Position numbers and translations under genes: made by a program | Shown: positions 1 to 8,288 of the stretch, in pieces | Layout: the number at the start of each line of letters is the position of its first letter | Numbering within the stretch: position 1 is the first letter of the stretch | The notes under the pieces: generated by a model | Told to the model about the DNA's origin: nothing | Seen by the model: only the letters and a program-made list of their open reading frames with translations | Database searches by the model: none | Assembly: GCF_003953935.1 (NCBI RefSeq) | Contig: NZ_RXLQ01000002.1 | Span: 1 to 64,000 of the forward strand | Direction of reading: 5' to 3' | Source of the DNA: Massilia atriviolacea | Lineage (GTDB): Bacteria > Pseudomonadota > Gammaproteobacteria > Burkholderiales > Burkholderiaceae_D | Length of the DNA: 64,000 nucleotides

Positions 1-2
1 GC

Positions 3-152
3 TCGCGGCGCGTCAACTTCTTCTTGCTGGCAAACGAATGTATTTACGATGTTTCTATGGAAAAGAAATTGATAATGCATTTTCTGGGGTATAACGAAGA
101 CATAATGCAAAGTGGTTGGTTTGTGAGCAGGCTGAAACAAGTGTATAAGTAG
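3..152 (+). CDS. C-terminal end of an unknown protein (partial)
   Basis: Frame 3 is open from the window edge to a TAG at 150-152 and encodes 49 residues ending in ...VSRLKQVYK. The peptide is rich in Phe, Asn, Ile and Lys. Its base composition is clearly more AT-rich than the genes beyond 1 kb, which suggests acquired DNA. The stop lies 8 bp before the ATG of the lipoprotein that follows, so the two probably form one unit. DUF3304 lipoproteins usually sit behind type VI secretion lipase effectors, so this could be the end of an effector or of another immunity gene, but the fragment has no recognisable motif. That assignment is inference only. Confidence 0.45.
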   Translation, partial: SRRVNFFLLANECIYDVSMEKKLIMHFLGYNEDIMQSGWFVSRLKQVYK

Positions 153-197
153 ACTAAAAATGAAAAAAATATTGTTCCCGTTATTTTTCTTGTTTTC

Positions 198-815
198 TTG
201 AGTGGCTGCAAGGAAAGAGATTCTAGAATGGAGCAAGAAGAACTTGCGAAAACTTTTACCACAACGTCGTATAACTATACCCCCTACGAGCTTGATCTTA
301 TTTCTTTTAAGGAATTTTCTCTTCCGTTTAATATCGATGACGCGCCATCGGGCGGATCGGTGCGAGTTGACACTGCCAGTGAGATGAAGCTGGATAATGG
401 CGAAAAGATTCGCTACAGCTCAAGCAATTGCTGTTTCATGTGGAGTAGTCCGATCGACAAGCCACTACGCATACGCGTAGTCTGGAAAGTAATTCACAAT
501 GCGAGTTACCACGATGGGGAGGCTGGCGCGGAATATGACATGCGATCTTCCCGGAAGAGCGCCCCCGGAAGCCGGTGGTGCCAAGCCGTCGTTGATGTTG
601 CCCCTTATACAGGCCCTGATCGGCCAAAAATGCTATTTCTTCACTTTCTACCCGATGGTTCTGTTCAAGCACAATTAGGTACATTCCTTTCTGCGAAGCC
701 GTTTAGCGCTGAGCAGGTGAAGTTGCATTCAACCCCCCTCGCCGTGGGGCAGATCTGCAGGCAAGAAATTGAAAATCCGTTTTACGGCCTACCCCGTACA
801 CCTCATAGGGAATGA
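198..815 (+). CDS. DUF3304-like putative lipoprotein, signal peptide frameshifted
   Basis: Begins in frame at Leu-Ser-Gly-Cys, a textbook lipobox, but the hydrophobic signal sequence upstream is out of frame. An ATG at 160 followed by seven A residues reads M-K-K-I-L-F-P... and hits TGA at 199. With one more A the same DNA reads MKKNIVPVIFLVFLSGC, a perfect lipoprotein signal joined to this frame. So the gene either carries a one-base deletion, is expressed by slippage on the A-run, or contains a sequencing error. The mature part has the YNYT...CC...W pattern seen in DUF3304 proteins, many of which are encoded beside type VI effectors as periplasmic immunity proteins. Family assignment is from pattern only. 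Confidence 0.6.
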   Translation: MSGCKERDSRMEQEELAKTFTTTSYNYTPYELDLISFKEFSLPFNIDDAPSGGSVRVDTASEMKLDNGEKIRYSSSNCCFMWSSPIDKPLRIRVVWKVIHNASYHDGEAGAEYDMRSSRKSAPGSRWCQAVVDVAPYTGPDRPKMLFLHFLPDGSVQAQLGTFLSAKPFSAEQVKLHSTPLAVGQICRQEIENPFYGLPRTPHRE

Positions 816-998
816 AAATGAGTAAGCCGACGATACGAAGGCTTAGCGACATCACTCCCCATGAGAAGGCTGCTCGCGCATTTATCGTGATGAATTGGGG
901 CGAGCTCCGCGCCCACCATCCTGAGCGCATGCGACAATCCTCGTCGGCGCCGTGTTTTTCCTTCACAATAACGATTTTCCTCTCTGCTGGAGCATGAC

Positions 999-1481
999 AT
1001 GCTGAACAAGATCGTTTCCCGCCGCACGCTGCTGGCCGGCGCCGCCCTGTGGCTGCTGGGAACATCCGCGACGATGGCCCAGAGCGACAAGGTGCTCGAT
1101 GTCTACATCTTCAACTATTCCGACCGTACCTTGCTTGACGTCTCCGTCAACGGCGTGCGCATGGGTAGTCCCGGGCCGTTTCCCTACAGTGGACGCCGCA
1201 ACAAGGTCGGCATGCGCTTCAACGATGGTCCGCAGACCGTGACCTGGCGCGTGGCCGTGCCCGACGGCCAGGAACCGGGTCCGGTCGTGCGTTCGTCGAA
1301 TACGCCCAGCATGGGCGAAATCCCGTCCGATGCGCGCAATCTGTCGATCCACATCTATCCCGATTCGGCCGTCGAATTCAATTTCTCGCGCCGGGTGCCG
1401 GTGTTGAGCAAGCGCGGCGAAAGCATCGACGCCGAATACCGCCGCCGCAAGGCGGCACAGCAACAGCAGTCCGAATCGTGA
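999..1481 (+). CDS. Secreted hypothetical protein with Tat-like signal
   Basis: 160 residues. The N-terminus contains S-R-R-T-L-L followed by a hydrophobic stretch (residues 7-26) and an AMAQ-type cleavage site, which fits a Tat or strong Sec signal. The mature part starts KVLDVYIFNYSDRTLLDVSVNG, resembling the opening of DUF3304-type domains ('tyrosine-T-D-R ... S-V-N-G'), so it may be a distant relative of the lipoprotein upstream. The C-terminus is basic and Gln-rich. A GGAG lies about 8 nt before the ATG at 999. The next gene starts at a GTG overlapping its stop (GTGA), indicating translational coupling. No enzymatic motif is visible. Confidence 0.7.
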   Translation: MLNKIVSRRTLLAGAALWLLGTSATMAQSDKVLDVYIFNYSDRTLLDVSVNGVRMGSPGPFPYSGRRNKVGMRFNDGPQTVTWRVAVPDGQEPGPVVRSSNTPSMGEIPSDARNLSIHIYPDSAVEFNFSRRVPVLSKRGESIDAEYRRRKAAQQQQSES

Positions 1482-2251
1482 GCGATCCCCTCACGCTCGC
1501 CGTCGTCAGCGGCCACAGCCACGGCCTGGGCGAGGCCTTGGCCGCAGGACTGATGGAGCGCGGCATTCCCGTGCTGGGCCTGGCGCGCGGCACCGCGCCT
1601 TCGTTGGCGCAGCGCTTCGGGGTGCTGCTGCGCGAGCACCAGCTCGACCTGTCAGACAGTGCGGCGCTGTCTGCCTGGCTGGCCACGCCGGCCTTGCGCG
1701 ACTTTCTGGGGGCCGGCGCGCAGGTGCTGCTGTTGAACAACGCCGGCACGGTCGAACCGGTCGGCGCGCTGCACCACCAGGATCCACTGAGTGTGGCGCG
1801 GGCGGTCGCGCTCAACGTCGCGGCGCCGTTGATGCTGGCCGCCGCCGTGGTGGCCGCGGCGCCGCAGGCCGAGCGGCGCATCGTGCACGTCTCGAGCGGC
1901 GCTGCCCGCAATGCCTACACGGGCTGGAGCGTGTACGGGGCCACCAAGGCCGCGCTCGACCATCATGCGCGCTCGGTGGCGCTCGATTATCCGCTGCCGC
2001 CGCCGGGGCGCGATGGCGCCGCCGGCGTACGCATCTGCAGCCTGGCGCCCGGTGTCATCGATACCGCCATGCAGGCGCAGATCCGCGCCACGCCGGAAAG
2101 CCGCTTTCCGCAGCGCGCACGCTTCGTCGACTTGCAGCGCAGCGGGGCGCTCGCCTCGCCGCAGCAGTGCGCTGCCGGCGTGATCGACTATGTGCTGGGC
2201 CAACACTTCGGCCGCGAGCCGGTCGACGATGTGCGCACCACGTCGCGTTAG
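1478..2251 (+). CDS. SDR family NAD(P)-dependent oxidoreductase
   Basis: 257 residues, the normal length of a classical short-chain dehydrogenase. The N-terminal cofactor loop is degenerate (SGHSHGLG in place of TGxxxGxG). The structural NNAG motif (LLNNAGTV) is present at about residue 87. The catalytic set is visible: Ser in HVSSGAA and the YGATK (YxxxK) dyad near residue 147. The LAPGVIDTAM segment is the usual post-active-site PG motif. The gene starts with GTG overlapping the stop of the preceding secreted protein. It lacks the features of a specific biosynthetic reductase, so the substrate cannot be named. It is convergent with the DUF2314-like gene at 2285. Confidence 0.85.
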   Translation: MSDPLTLAVVSGHSHGLGEALAAGLMERGIPVLGLARGTAPSLAQRFGVLLREHQLDLSDSAALSAWLATPALRDFLGAGAQVLLLNNAGTVEPVGALHHQDPLSVARAVALNVAAPLMLAAAVVAAAPQAERRIVHVSSGAARNAYTGWSVYGATKAALDHHARSVALDYPLPPPGRDGAAGVRICSLAPGVIDTAMQAQIRATPESRFPQRARFVDLQRSGALASPQQCAAGVIDYVLGQHFGREPVDDVRTTSR

Positions 2252-2284
2252 CCAGCGCATGCATCGCGCCACCGGTCAGTTGCG

Positions 2285-2809
2285 CTAACTGCTGTCGCCA
2301 TCCACATACGCCCGTTCGCGCTGCAGCAGGCTGTCCGGCAACTGCAGGCCATCGCGGCGCGCCACGGCGAACAGGGCGCGTTCGGTGTAGCCGCCGTGCA
2401 GGCCGCCGGCCCTGTCGCGCACCTGCCAGTCGACCAGTTCGTCGAAGCGGCAGCGGTAGAGCCGGGCCAGACGCCCGCTGTGCGTCACCGGCGGCGTGAC
2501 CAGCCGGATCCCCAGTTCGTCGGGACCGAGCACGTCCAGCACTTCCGCCCATACATATTCCACGCGCCCGGCACTGCTGACGAAGCGCAGCTTGACCAGC
2601 GCGTTCTCGTACTGTTCGCCCAGCAGCGCCCGAAAGCAATCCAGGCCGGCCCTGGCCCGCGCCTTCGCCTCCTGCATCAGCGGGTCGTCCGCGTGGGTCG
2701 CCATGGGCGGATAGTCGGGCACCGGATAGCGCCAGCGCATGTACAAACACATGCAGAGGAGGAGGGCGAGCAGGAAAACGAGCGCGAGCTCGATATCGAT
2801 GTGGGGCAT
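2285..2809 (-). CDS. Membrane-anchored DUF2314-like protein
   Basis: 174 residues. Residues 6-24 form one hydrophobic segment with the charged remainder after it, so the protein is probably a single-pass membrane protein with a cytoplasmic C-terminal domain. That domain contains ...LVKLRF...YVWAEV...LGIRLV...DELVDWQV...GGLHGGYTERAL, which follows the DUF2314 pattern ('...E-W-MWVEV... G-L-L-A-N... I-x-D-W... EGGFT'). DUF2314 has no defined function. It is transcribed away from the TonB receptor, sharing the 2810-3205 intergenic region, but has no operator-like sequence of its own. The family call is based on pattern similarity. Confidence 0.6.
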   Translation of the reverse strand: MPHIDIELALVFLLALLLCMCLYMRWRYPVPDYPPMATHADDPLMQEAKARARAGLDCFRALLGEQYENALVKLRFVSSAGRVEYVWAEVLDVLGPDELGIRLVTPPVTHSGRLARLYRCRFDELVDWQVRDRAGGLHGGYTERALFAVARRDGLQLPDSLLQRERAYVDGDSS

Positions 2810-3013
2810 GGTTCACCTGTTGGCAAAGGGTCGATAGCGCTTGGAGTCGCGCCGTTCCAAATCGTTCCGCCTTGGGTGAAAATCGCAGCTCGCACGGACA
2901 AGATATTGCCAAGTGGAATGCGCCACAACGCTCAAGCTGTGGCGGCGTTACCGGCCGGCATGCATCCCCTTCCGCCTGCTGTTGTTGCATTTCTAACTCC
3001 CTACAAAGTCTCG

Positions 3014-3070
3014 TTGACATTGAAAAACATTGAGTGATATATTTTGCTCATCGATTGGGAGCGTTTCCAA
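3014..3070 (+). promoter_or_regulatory. Promoter with LacI-type operator for the TonB receptor
   Basis: TTGACA at 3014-3019 and TATATT at 3038-3043 are separated by 18 bp and look like a sigma-70 promoter. The near-palindrome TTGGGAGCGTTTCCAA at 3055-3070 lies around the expected start site, the right place for repression. The same promoter and operator spacing recurs at 9042-9099. The likely repressor is the LacI protein encoded at 10455. A roughly 135-nt untranslated leader follows before the ATG at 3206; it has no recognised riboswitch. Confidence 0.7.
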
Positions 3071-3205
3071 CTTGTCGGAAGTGCCGCAACAGCCGATGCG
3101 GACTGTGTTGTCCGGGTCTGCGCAGCAGGGAGCAGTGGAGTCAAGACGCGGTGCCGTCACGGGGCGCGTACTAAAAACGATAATCAGAAAAATCAAGGAG
3201 ACGCA

Positions 3206-5857
3206 ATGTTGTATCCGAAGACAAGAAGGACCCTGGTCAGCCTGGCCGTCGCCAGCGCGTGCGGGCTGATCGGCATGTCCGCCCATGCCCAGGCCCCCGC
3301 AGCGGCGCCAGGCAGCGAAAACGACAAGGAAGTCATTCCCGAGGTCAAGGTCACCGCGACCCGCTATTCGACCTCCCTGCTCAAGACCCCGCTGGCGGTC
3401 ACCGCCTACAGCCAGGACAACCTGAACCGCATGGGCATCACCAGCGCCAAGGACCTGGCCAGCGAAATTCCCAACGTCACTTTCCAGGCCACCGGCGACT
3501 CGGCGGTGCAGATCACCATCCGCGGCATCACTTCCTCGAACACCACCGAAATCGGCGATCCGGCGGTCGGCTTCCACGTCGACGGCCTGTACTCGCCGCG
3601 CCCGCAGGGCGCCCAGGCGCTCATGTTCGACGTCGAGCAGGTCGAAGTTTTGCGCGGTCCGCAAGGGACCTTGTTCGGGCGCAATTCCACCGGCGGCAGC
3701 GTCAACGTCATTTCGTCCAAGCCCGATTTCAGCGGCAACTACGGCAAGGCCGAAGTCGACCTCGGCAATTACCGCAAGAAGCAGGTCAACCTGATCCAGA
3801 ACATCGCCGTCAACGACAAGCTGGCGCTGCGCGCCGCCTTCACCAAGGTCACCCGCAACGGCTGGGCCAACCAGATGTCGGACACGCGCGAAGCGAACGT
3901 GCCGTCCAAGGGCTGGATTCCGGATGGCATTCCGGACATCGACCAGCGCTACAACCACCCGGTCAGCCGCAAGGATTTCTATACCAACCAGGACGAGTAC
4001 GCGGCGCGCCTGGCCGCCAAGTTCAAGATCACGCCCGACCTGACCCTGAACGCCGCCTACGAGCTGTTCCAGGACAATGGCGCCGGCAACACCAGCTTCC
4101 GCGACTGCGAGCAGGGCGCCGGCACGCGCTACGCCTGTACCGGCGGCCAGTGGGACTTGCTGATCAACGTGCCCGGCAAGACCGACATGACGATCAAGTC
4201 GCTGCGCGCCGGCCTGAACTGGAACGTCAACAAGAACACCAGCCTCGACTACAGCTTCATGCTGGCCGACCAGCGCCGTTCCCAGCTGTACGACGCCGAC
4301 AAGGGCCTGACCTCGGCGCTGCCGTTCCAGGTCACCGCCGACTACCCCAACCGTCCGGACGCGGCCAACTGGAGCACCTGGCCGCTGGACGACCGCTACC
4401 AGGCCACCTGGGATTCGAAATACAAGTCCTCGGTGCAGGAACTCCAGCTCAAGCAGCAGTTCGACACCCTGCAGTACGTGGCAGGCCTGTTCTGGATGCA
4501 CGAAAAGAACGCGATCAACTACGAAGTCGTCGACTTCTTCCGCAAGCCGCACGGCATCGCGTCCGGCGCCTTCTACTCGCAGCCGGACCGCCAGGTCGAC
4601 GCCAAGGCCGTGTTCGCGCAGGCCGACTGGAAGTTCGTCCCGAGCTGGACCGCCACCGCCGGTGCCCGCTACAGCGTCGACAGCAAGGAAGACAAGAACG
4701 GCCTGAACCTCGGCGGCTGGGCCGGCAATACCGCCTTCTACCGCGGCCAGTACGACGGCGGCATTCCCAACACGCCCGGCTACCGCTTCCCCCAGGCCAA
4801 CGACCTGAAACCGGGCATGGGCGGCAGCGTCGACGCCTATTCCGGCTACCCGCGTCCGACCGCCAACGACCACAAGGAAGAATGGAAAAAAGTCACCTGG
4901 CGCCTCGGCCTGCAAAAGCAGGTCAGCGAGAACCAGATGGCCTACACGGCCCTGTCGACCGGCTACAAGGCCGGCGGCTTCGGCGACAAGGTGGACAGCT
5001 GCAACAACAAGCTCTGCGCCGACGGCAAGAAGGGCGTGGAAACCTTCCTTCCTTACAAGCCCGAGCTGGTGACCAACCTGGAACTGGGCTACAAGGGCAA
5101 GTTCCTGGAAAACCGCCTGAGCGTGTCGGCCGTCGCCTTCATGATGCGCTACAAGGACCAGCAGCTGACCAACACCTATTTCGTCTCCAAGGTCATGCCG
5201 GACGACGGCAAGCCCTGCGCCAGCGACCAGCCCAAGTGCGACGTGTACGAAACCTGGCGTACCATCAACGTCGGCAACACCCGCATCTCGGGCGTCGAGG
5301 TCGAGTGGGACTACAAGCCGTGGAAGGGCGCCAAGGTGGGCGGCGCCTTCTCCAACCTGAACACCTCGATCCGCGATTACGGCGCCTACAGCGACGACTA
5401 CCTGTGCGACGAGCGTATCGAGTTCAACCAGGAGCGCTGCCCGGCCCAGTTCACCGGCCCCGGCACCGACAACGGCAAGCGCCTCTACGACGTCACCAAC
5501 AACCGCCTGCCGAACGCGCCGAAGTACACCTTCATGCTGCACGCTTCGCAAGCCTTCGTGCTCGACAGCGGCTACAAGCTGACCCCTTACTTCAAGGTCA
5601 ACTGGCGCGACAAGGTGTATTTCGACGTGCGTAACGACGAATTCGCGCATATCGGCCGCTTCCAGAAAGCCCACGCCGTCGGCGATGCTTCGTTCCGGGT
5701 CGACGCGCCGAACGGCAACTGGCACGCGGAACTGTATGTGCGCAACGTGTCGGACAAGCGCGTGAAAACATCGGGCAACAGCGGCCTCGGCGGGCAGATG
5801 ATCGCCAGCTACATCGAACCGCGCATGTTCGGCATCCGCGCCGGCATCAATTACTAG
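3206..5857 (+). CDS. TonB-dependent receptor
   Basis: 883 residues. AAGGAG six bases before the ATG at 3206, followed by a Sec signal peptide ending in AHA-QA, fixes the start. The plug domain follows (about 45-170) with VKVTATR at its beginning and the conserved EVLRGPQGTLFGRNSTGG near residue 150. The rest is the 22-strand barrel, ending in an aromatic residue (...IRAGINY). The protein imports a bulky ligand across the outer membrane using TonB/ExbBD. Its LacI-type operator, the halogenase next door and the GH1 and GH5 enzymes under similar operators point to an oligosaccharide ligand, although receptors beside halogenases may carry something else. A terminator follows the gene. Confidence 0.93.
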   Translation: MLYPKTRRTLVSLAVASACGLIGMSAHAQAPAAAPGSENDKEVIPEVKVTATRYSTSLLKTPLAVTAYSQDNLNRMGITSAKDLASEIPNVTFQATGDSAVQITIRGITSSNTTEIGDPAVGFHVDGLYSPRPQGAQALMFDVEQVEVLRGPQGTLFGRNSTGGSVNVISSKPDFSGNYGKAEVDLGNYRKKQVNLIQNIAVNDKLALRAAFTKVTRNGWANQMSDTREANVPSKGWIPDGIPDIDQRYNHPVSRKDFYTNQDEYAARLAAKFKITPDLTLNAAYELFQDNGAGNTSFRDCEQGAGTRYACTGGQWDLLINVPGKTDMTIKSLRAGLNWNVNKNTSLDYSFMLADQRRSQLYDADKGLTSALPFQVTADYPNRPDAANWSTWPLDDRYQATWDSKYKSSVQELQLKQQFDTLQYVAGLFWMHEKNAINYEVVDFFRKPHGIASGAFYSQPDRQVDAKAVFAQADWKFVPSWTATAGARYSVDSKEDKNGLNLGGWAGNTAFYRGQYDGGIPNTPGYRFPQANDLKPGMGGSVDAYSGYPRPTANDHKEEWKKVTWRLGLQKQVSENQMAYTALSTGYKAGGFGDKVDSCNNKLCADGKKGVETFLPYKPELVTNLELGYKGKFLENRLSVSAVAFMMRYKDQQLTNTYFVSKVMPDDGKPCASDQPKCDVYETWRTINVGNTRISGVEVEWDYKPWKGAKVGGAFSNLNTSIRDYGAYSDDYLCDERIEFNQERCPAQFTGPGTDNGKRLYDVTNNRLPNAPKYTFMLHASQAFVLDSGYKLTPYFKVNWRDKVYFDVRNDEFAHIGRFQKAHAVGDASFRVDAPNGNWHAELYVRNVSDKRVKTSGNSGLGGQMIASYIEPRMFGIRAGINY

Positions 5858-5921
5858 GCGAGCAGGCAAGGAAAGATACAACCGTTTGGCGAGCCCCGCG
5901 TGCCGCAAGGCGCGCGGTGGA

Positions 5922-5961
5922 CCGGTGTGGCTCTGTTCCCCCAGGCCACGCCGGTTTTTTT
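5922..5961 (+). terminator. Rho-independent terminator after the TonB receptor
   Basis: Inverted repeat CCGGTGTGGC (5922-5931) and GCCACGCCGG (5945-5954), with one G-T pair, followed by seven T residues (5955-5961). It lies between the receptor stop and the halogenase start. It would end most receptor transcripts, leaving partial read-through to the halogenase or requiring a separate promoter for it. Confidence 0.8.
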
Positions 5962-6002
5962 GCTTCCCGCTATGCATATGGAGTAAGACCGGAGAACACC
6001 AG

Positions 6003-7523
6003 ATGACAGACCAACGCATCAAGCAGATCGTGATCGTCGGCGGCGGCACCGCCGGCTGGATGAGCGCCGCCGCGCTGTCGCAGCTGCTGCCCGTGGGCCA
6101 CCAGTACCGCCTGATCGAGTCGGACCAGATCTCCACCATCGGGGTGGGCGAGGCCACCATCCCCAGCATCCGCAATTTCAACCTGCACCTGGGCATCGAC
6201 GAGAACGATTTCATCCGCGCCACCCAGGGAACCTTCAAGCTCGGCATCGAATTCGTCGACTGGGGCCGGCAGGGCAGCAATTACATCCACGGCTTCGGTT
6301 CGGTCGGGCGCGACCAGCCGACCGCCAATTTCTTCCACTACTGGCTGAAAATGCACCAGGCCGGACAGGCGGACAGCCTGGAACCTTACGCGATCAACAC
6401 CATGGCTGCGCGCTTGGGCAAGTTCAGCCGCGGGCGCCCGGACCTGCCCAACTCGCCGCTGTCGGACCTGTCGTACGCCTTCCATTTCGATGCCGGCCTG
6501 TACGCGCGCTACCTGCGCGGCTACAGCGAGGCGCGCGGCGTGCGCCGCACCGAAGGGCGCATCGTCGAGACAATGCTGCACCCGGACGGGTCGATCGCCG
6601 CGCTGCTGATGGAAAACGGCGAACGCATCGAGGGCGACTTCTTTCTCGATTGCTCAGGCATGGCCGGTTTGCTGATCGAGCAGGCCCTGCACACCGGTTA
6701 TGAAGACTGGAGCGGCTGGCTGCCGTGCGACCGCGCCATTGCCGTGCCCTGCGAATCGCACGGGCCGCTGGCGCCGCTGACCCGCTCGACCGCGCGCAGC
6801 GCCGGCTGGCAGTGGCGCATTCCGCTGCAGCACCGCACCGGCAATGGCCACGTGTTTTCCAGCAAGTTCATGAGCGCCGACGAAGCCCAGGCCATCCTCA
6901 TGAGCAATCTGGACGGCCAGCCGCTGGCCGAACCGCGCCTGCTCAAGTTCACCACGGGCAAGCGCAAGCGCGCCTGGAACAAGAACTGCGTGGCGATCGG
7001 CCTGTCGGGCGGCTTCATGGAGCCGCTGGAGTCGACCAGCATCCACATGGTCAAGACGGCGCTGATGCGCCTGATCAGCTTTTTCCCCGACCGCGGCTTC
7101 GACCAGGTCGACATCGACACCTTCAACCGCCTGTGCGACAAGGAATACGAGCAGATCCGCGACTTCCTGATCCTGCACTACAAGGTGAGCACGCGCGACG
7201 ATTCGGCCTTCTGGCGCTATTGCCGCGACATGGACGTGCCGCTCACCCTCCAGCGCAAGCTCGACCTGTTTGCCAGCCACGGGCGCATCCTGCGCGAGAA
7301 CGAGGAGCTGTTTCCCGAGGATAGCTGGCTGCAGGTGATGCACGGGCAGGGCCTGCGCGCGCGCGGCTACAATCCGGTGGTGGACCAGCGCGCGCCGGAC
7401 GAGATCGCCGACTTCCTGCAGGGAACGCAGGCCGTGATCCGCAAGTGCGTCGATGCCATGCCCAGCCACGAGGACTTCATCAAGGCCAATTGCCAGGCGG
7501 CGCCGATGCGGCGCGCGGCCTGA
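6003..7523 (+). CDS. Tryptophan-halogenase family flavin-dependent protein
   Basis: 506 residues from the ATG at 6003, preceded by GGAGAACACC. The FAD-binding GGGTAGW is at residues 13-19, the WxWxIP motif of flavin-dependent halogenases near 269-274, and FKLGIEFVDW near 77-87, whose Lys matches the catalytic lysine of PrnA-type enzymes. FMEPLESTSIH near 340 carries the conserved Glu. All key residues are therefore present. Close relatives beside TonB receptors (BrvH and Xanthomonas-type halogenases) halogenate indoles in vitro, but their natural substrate is unknown. No flavin reductase gene is adjacent. Location in a sugar regulon suggests a surface or uptake role rather than a dedicated antibiotic pathway; that part is inference. 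Confidence 0.88.
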   Translation: MTDQRIKQIVIVGGGTAGWMSAAALSQLLPVGHQYRLIESDQISTIGVGEATIPSIRNFNLHLGIDENDFIRATQGTFKLGIEFVDWGRQGSNYIHGFGSVGRDQPTANFFHYWLKMHQAGQADSLEPYAINTMAARLGKFSRGRPDLPNSPLSDLSYAFHFDAGLYARYLRGYSEARGVRRTEGRIVETMLHPDGSIAALLMENGERIEGDFFLDCSGMAGLLIEQALHTGYEDWSGWLPCDRAIAVPCESHGPLAPLTRSTARSAGWQWRIPLQHRTGNGHVFSSKFMSADEAQAILMSNLDGQPLAEPRLLKFTTGKRKRAWNKNCVAIGLSGGFMEPLESTSIHMVKTALMRLISFFPDRGFDQVDIDTFNRLCDKEYEQIRDFLILHYKVSTRDDSAFWRYCRDMDVPLTLQRKLDLFASHGRILRENEELFPEDSWLQVMHGQGLRARGYNPVVDQRAPDEIADFLQGTQAVIRKCVDAMPSHEDFIKANCQAAPMRRAA

Positions 7524-7533
7524 GGACGGACAT

Positions 7534-7562
7534 AAAAAAACCGGCAGGCCGCCGGTTTTTTT
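7534..7562. terminator. Bidirectional terminator between halogenase and outer-membrane protein
   Basis: A7 - CCGGC - aggcc - GCCGG - T7 (7534-7562). The A-run and T-run let the hairpin terminate both the forward halogenase transcript and the reverse transcript of the outer-membrane protein ending at 7580. Confidence 0.85.
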
Positions 7563-7579
7563 GGGGATGCTGGAACCGT

Positions 7580-8125
7580 TTAGAACGAGAAACGCATGCC
7601 GGTCGACAGCACGCGCACCTTGAGCGAAGCGCCGCCGGAAGGTTGGCCCATATTGCCGTAGTTTTCGAACTCGACGAACGCGCCGATGGTCTTGGTGATC
7701 GCATAGGTCGCGCCAACGCTGATCAGGGCATCCGTCTTCTTGTGCTTGACATCGCCGTCTGGCATGTTGAACTTGGAGCGGTTCTTGGCGATGCCCAGCT
7801 TGCCGGTCAGGGCAAACTTCTCGCCCAGCGGCAGGGTGGCGGTGCCGGCCACGTAGAACGAGCGGCCCTTGGCGCTCAGGCCGGCATTGACGGATTCGAT
7901 TTCGCCCAGATCGGCGTAGCCGGCTTCGATACCGAAATTCTTGTCGAAATTGTGGCCGGTGAAGACCTTGACGGCAAGGTCATTGTCCTTGTAGGTGCCG
8001 AATTTGTTGATAGCTATTTTGTGCTCCGCGTAGCCGAGGCCCGCGCCGACGTAAGAACCCTCGGCATGCGCTGCCATTGGAACGGTAGCGGCTGCCAGCA
8101 TGGCGATAGCGAGTGTGTTTTTCAC
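7580..8125 (-). CDS. Small outer-membrane beta-barrel protein
   Basis: 181 residues from a GTG at 8125-8123 preceded by AGGAT. Upstream in-frame codons before this GTG give a non-hydrophobic extension, so the GTG is the better start. The signal peptide (KNTLAIAMLAAATVPMAAHA) is followed by alternating polar/aromatic strands such as GSYVGAGLGYAEHKI and ends in GMRFSF, the C-terminal Phe used by the BAM machinery. Size and the opening motif fit the OmpA-like/OmpW-like eight-stranded barrel group. It is convergent with the halogenase and shares its terminator. No operator is seen upstream, so membership in the sugar regulon is doubtful. Confidence 0.82.
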   Translation of the reverse strand: MKNTLAIAMLAAATVPMAAHAEGSYVGAGLGYAEHKIAINKFGTYKDNDLAVKVFTGHNFDKNFGIEAGYADLGEIESVNAGLSAKGRSFYVAGTATLPLGEKFALTGKLGIAKNRSKFNMPDGDVKHKKTDALISVGATYAITKTIGAFVEFENYGNMGQPSGGASLKVRVLSTGMRFSF

Positions 8126-8288
8126 GTGAAATCCTGTCAATGGTTTGTAAAAATATGTCGCCAAATGTCGCGATTTGGCAAGAGCAGCCGAAATTATATA
8201 TCGGTCAACCTTGCGGGGTCGCTGGAAGTTGCATTTTGACAATCAAAATCCATTGAGATTTGCTACAAAACAACACGCCGGGCGGTAC

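Noticed and set aside
812..997. 61-codon frame after the lipoprotein gene
   Set aside because: No ribosome site, no similarity, and mixed composition; probably chance or debris.
2993..6280. Very long reverse-strand open frame (1095 codons) opposite the TonB receptor and halogenase
   Set aside because: It mirrors the third-codon GC of the real genes; composition is Val/Gly/Arg-rich, no motifs, and the forward frame has full family signatures.
7580..8242. ATG 8242 as start of the outer-membrane protein
   Set aside because: The extension is polar and would bury the signal peptide; GTG 8125 is better.
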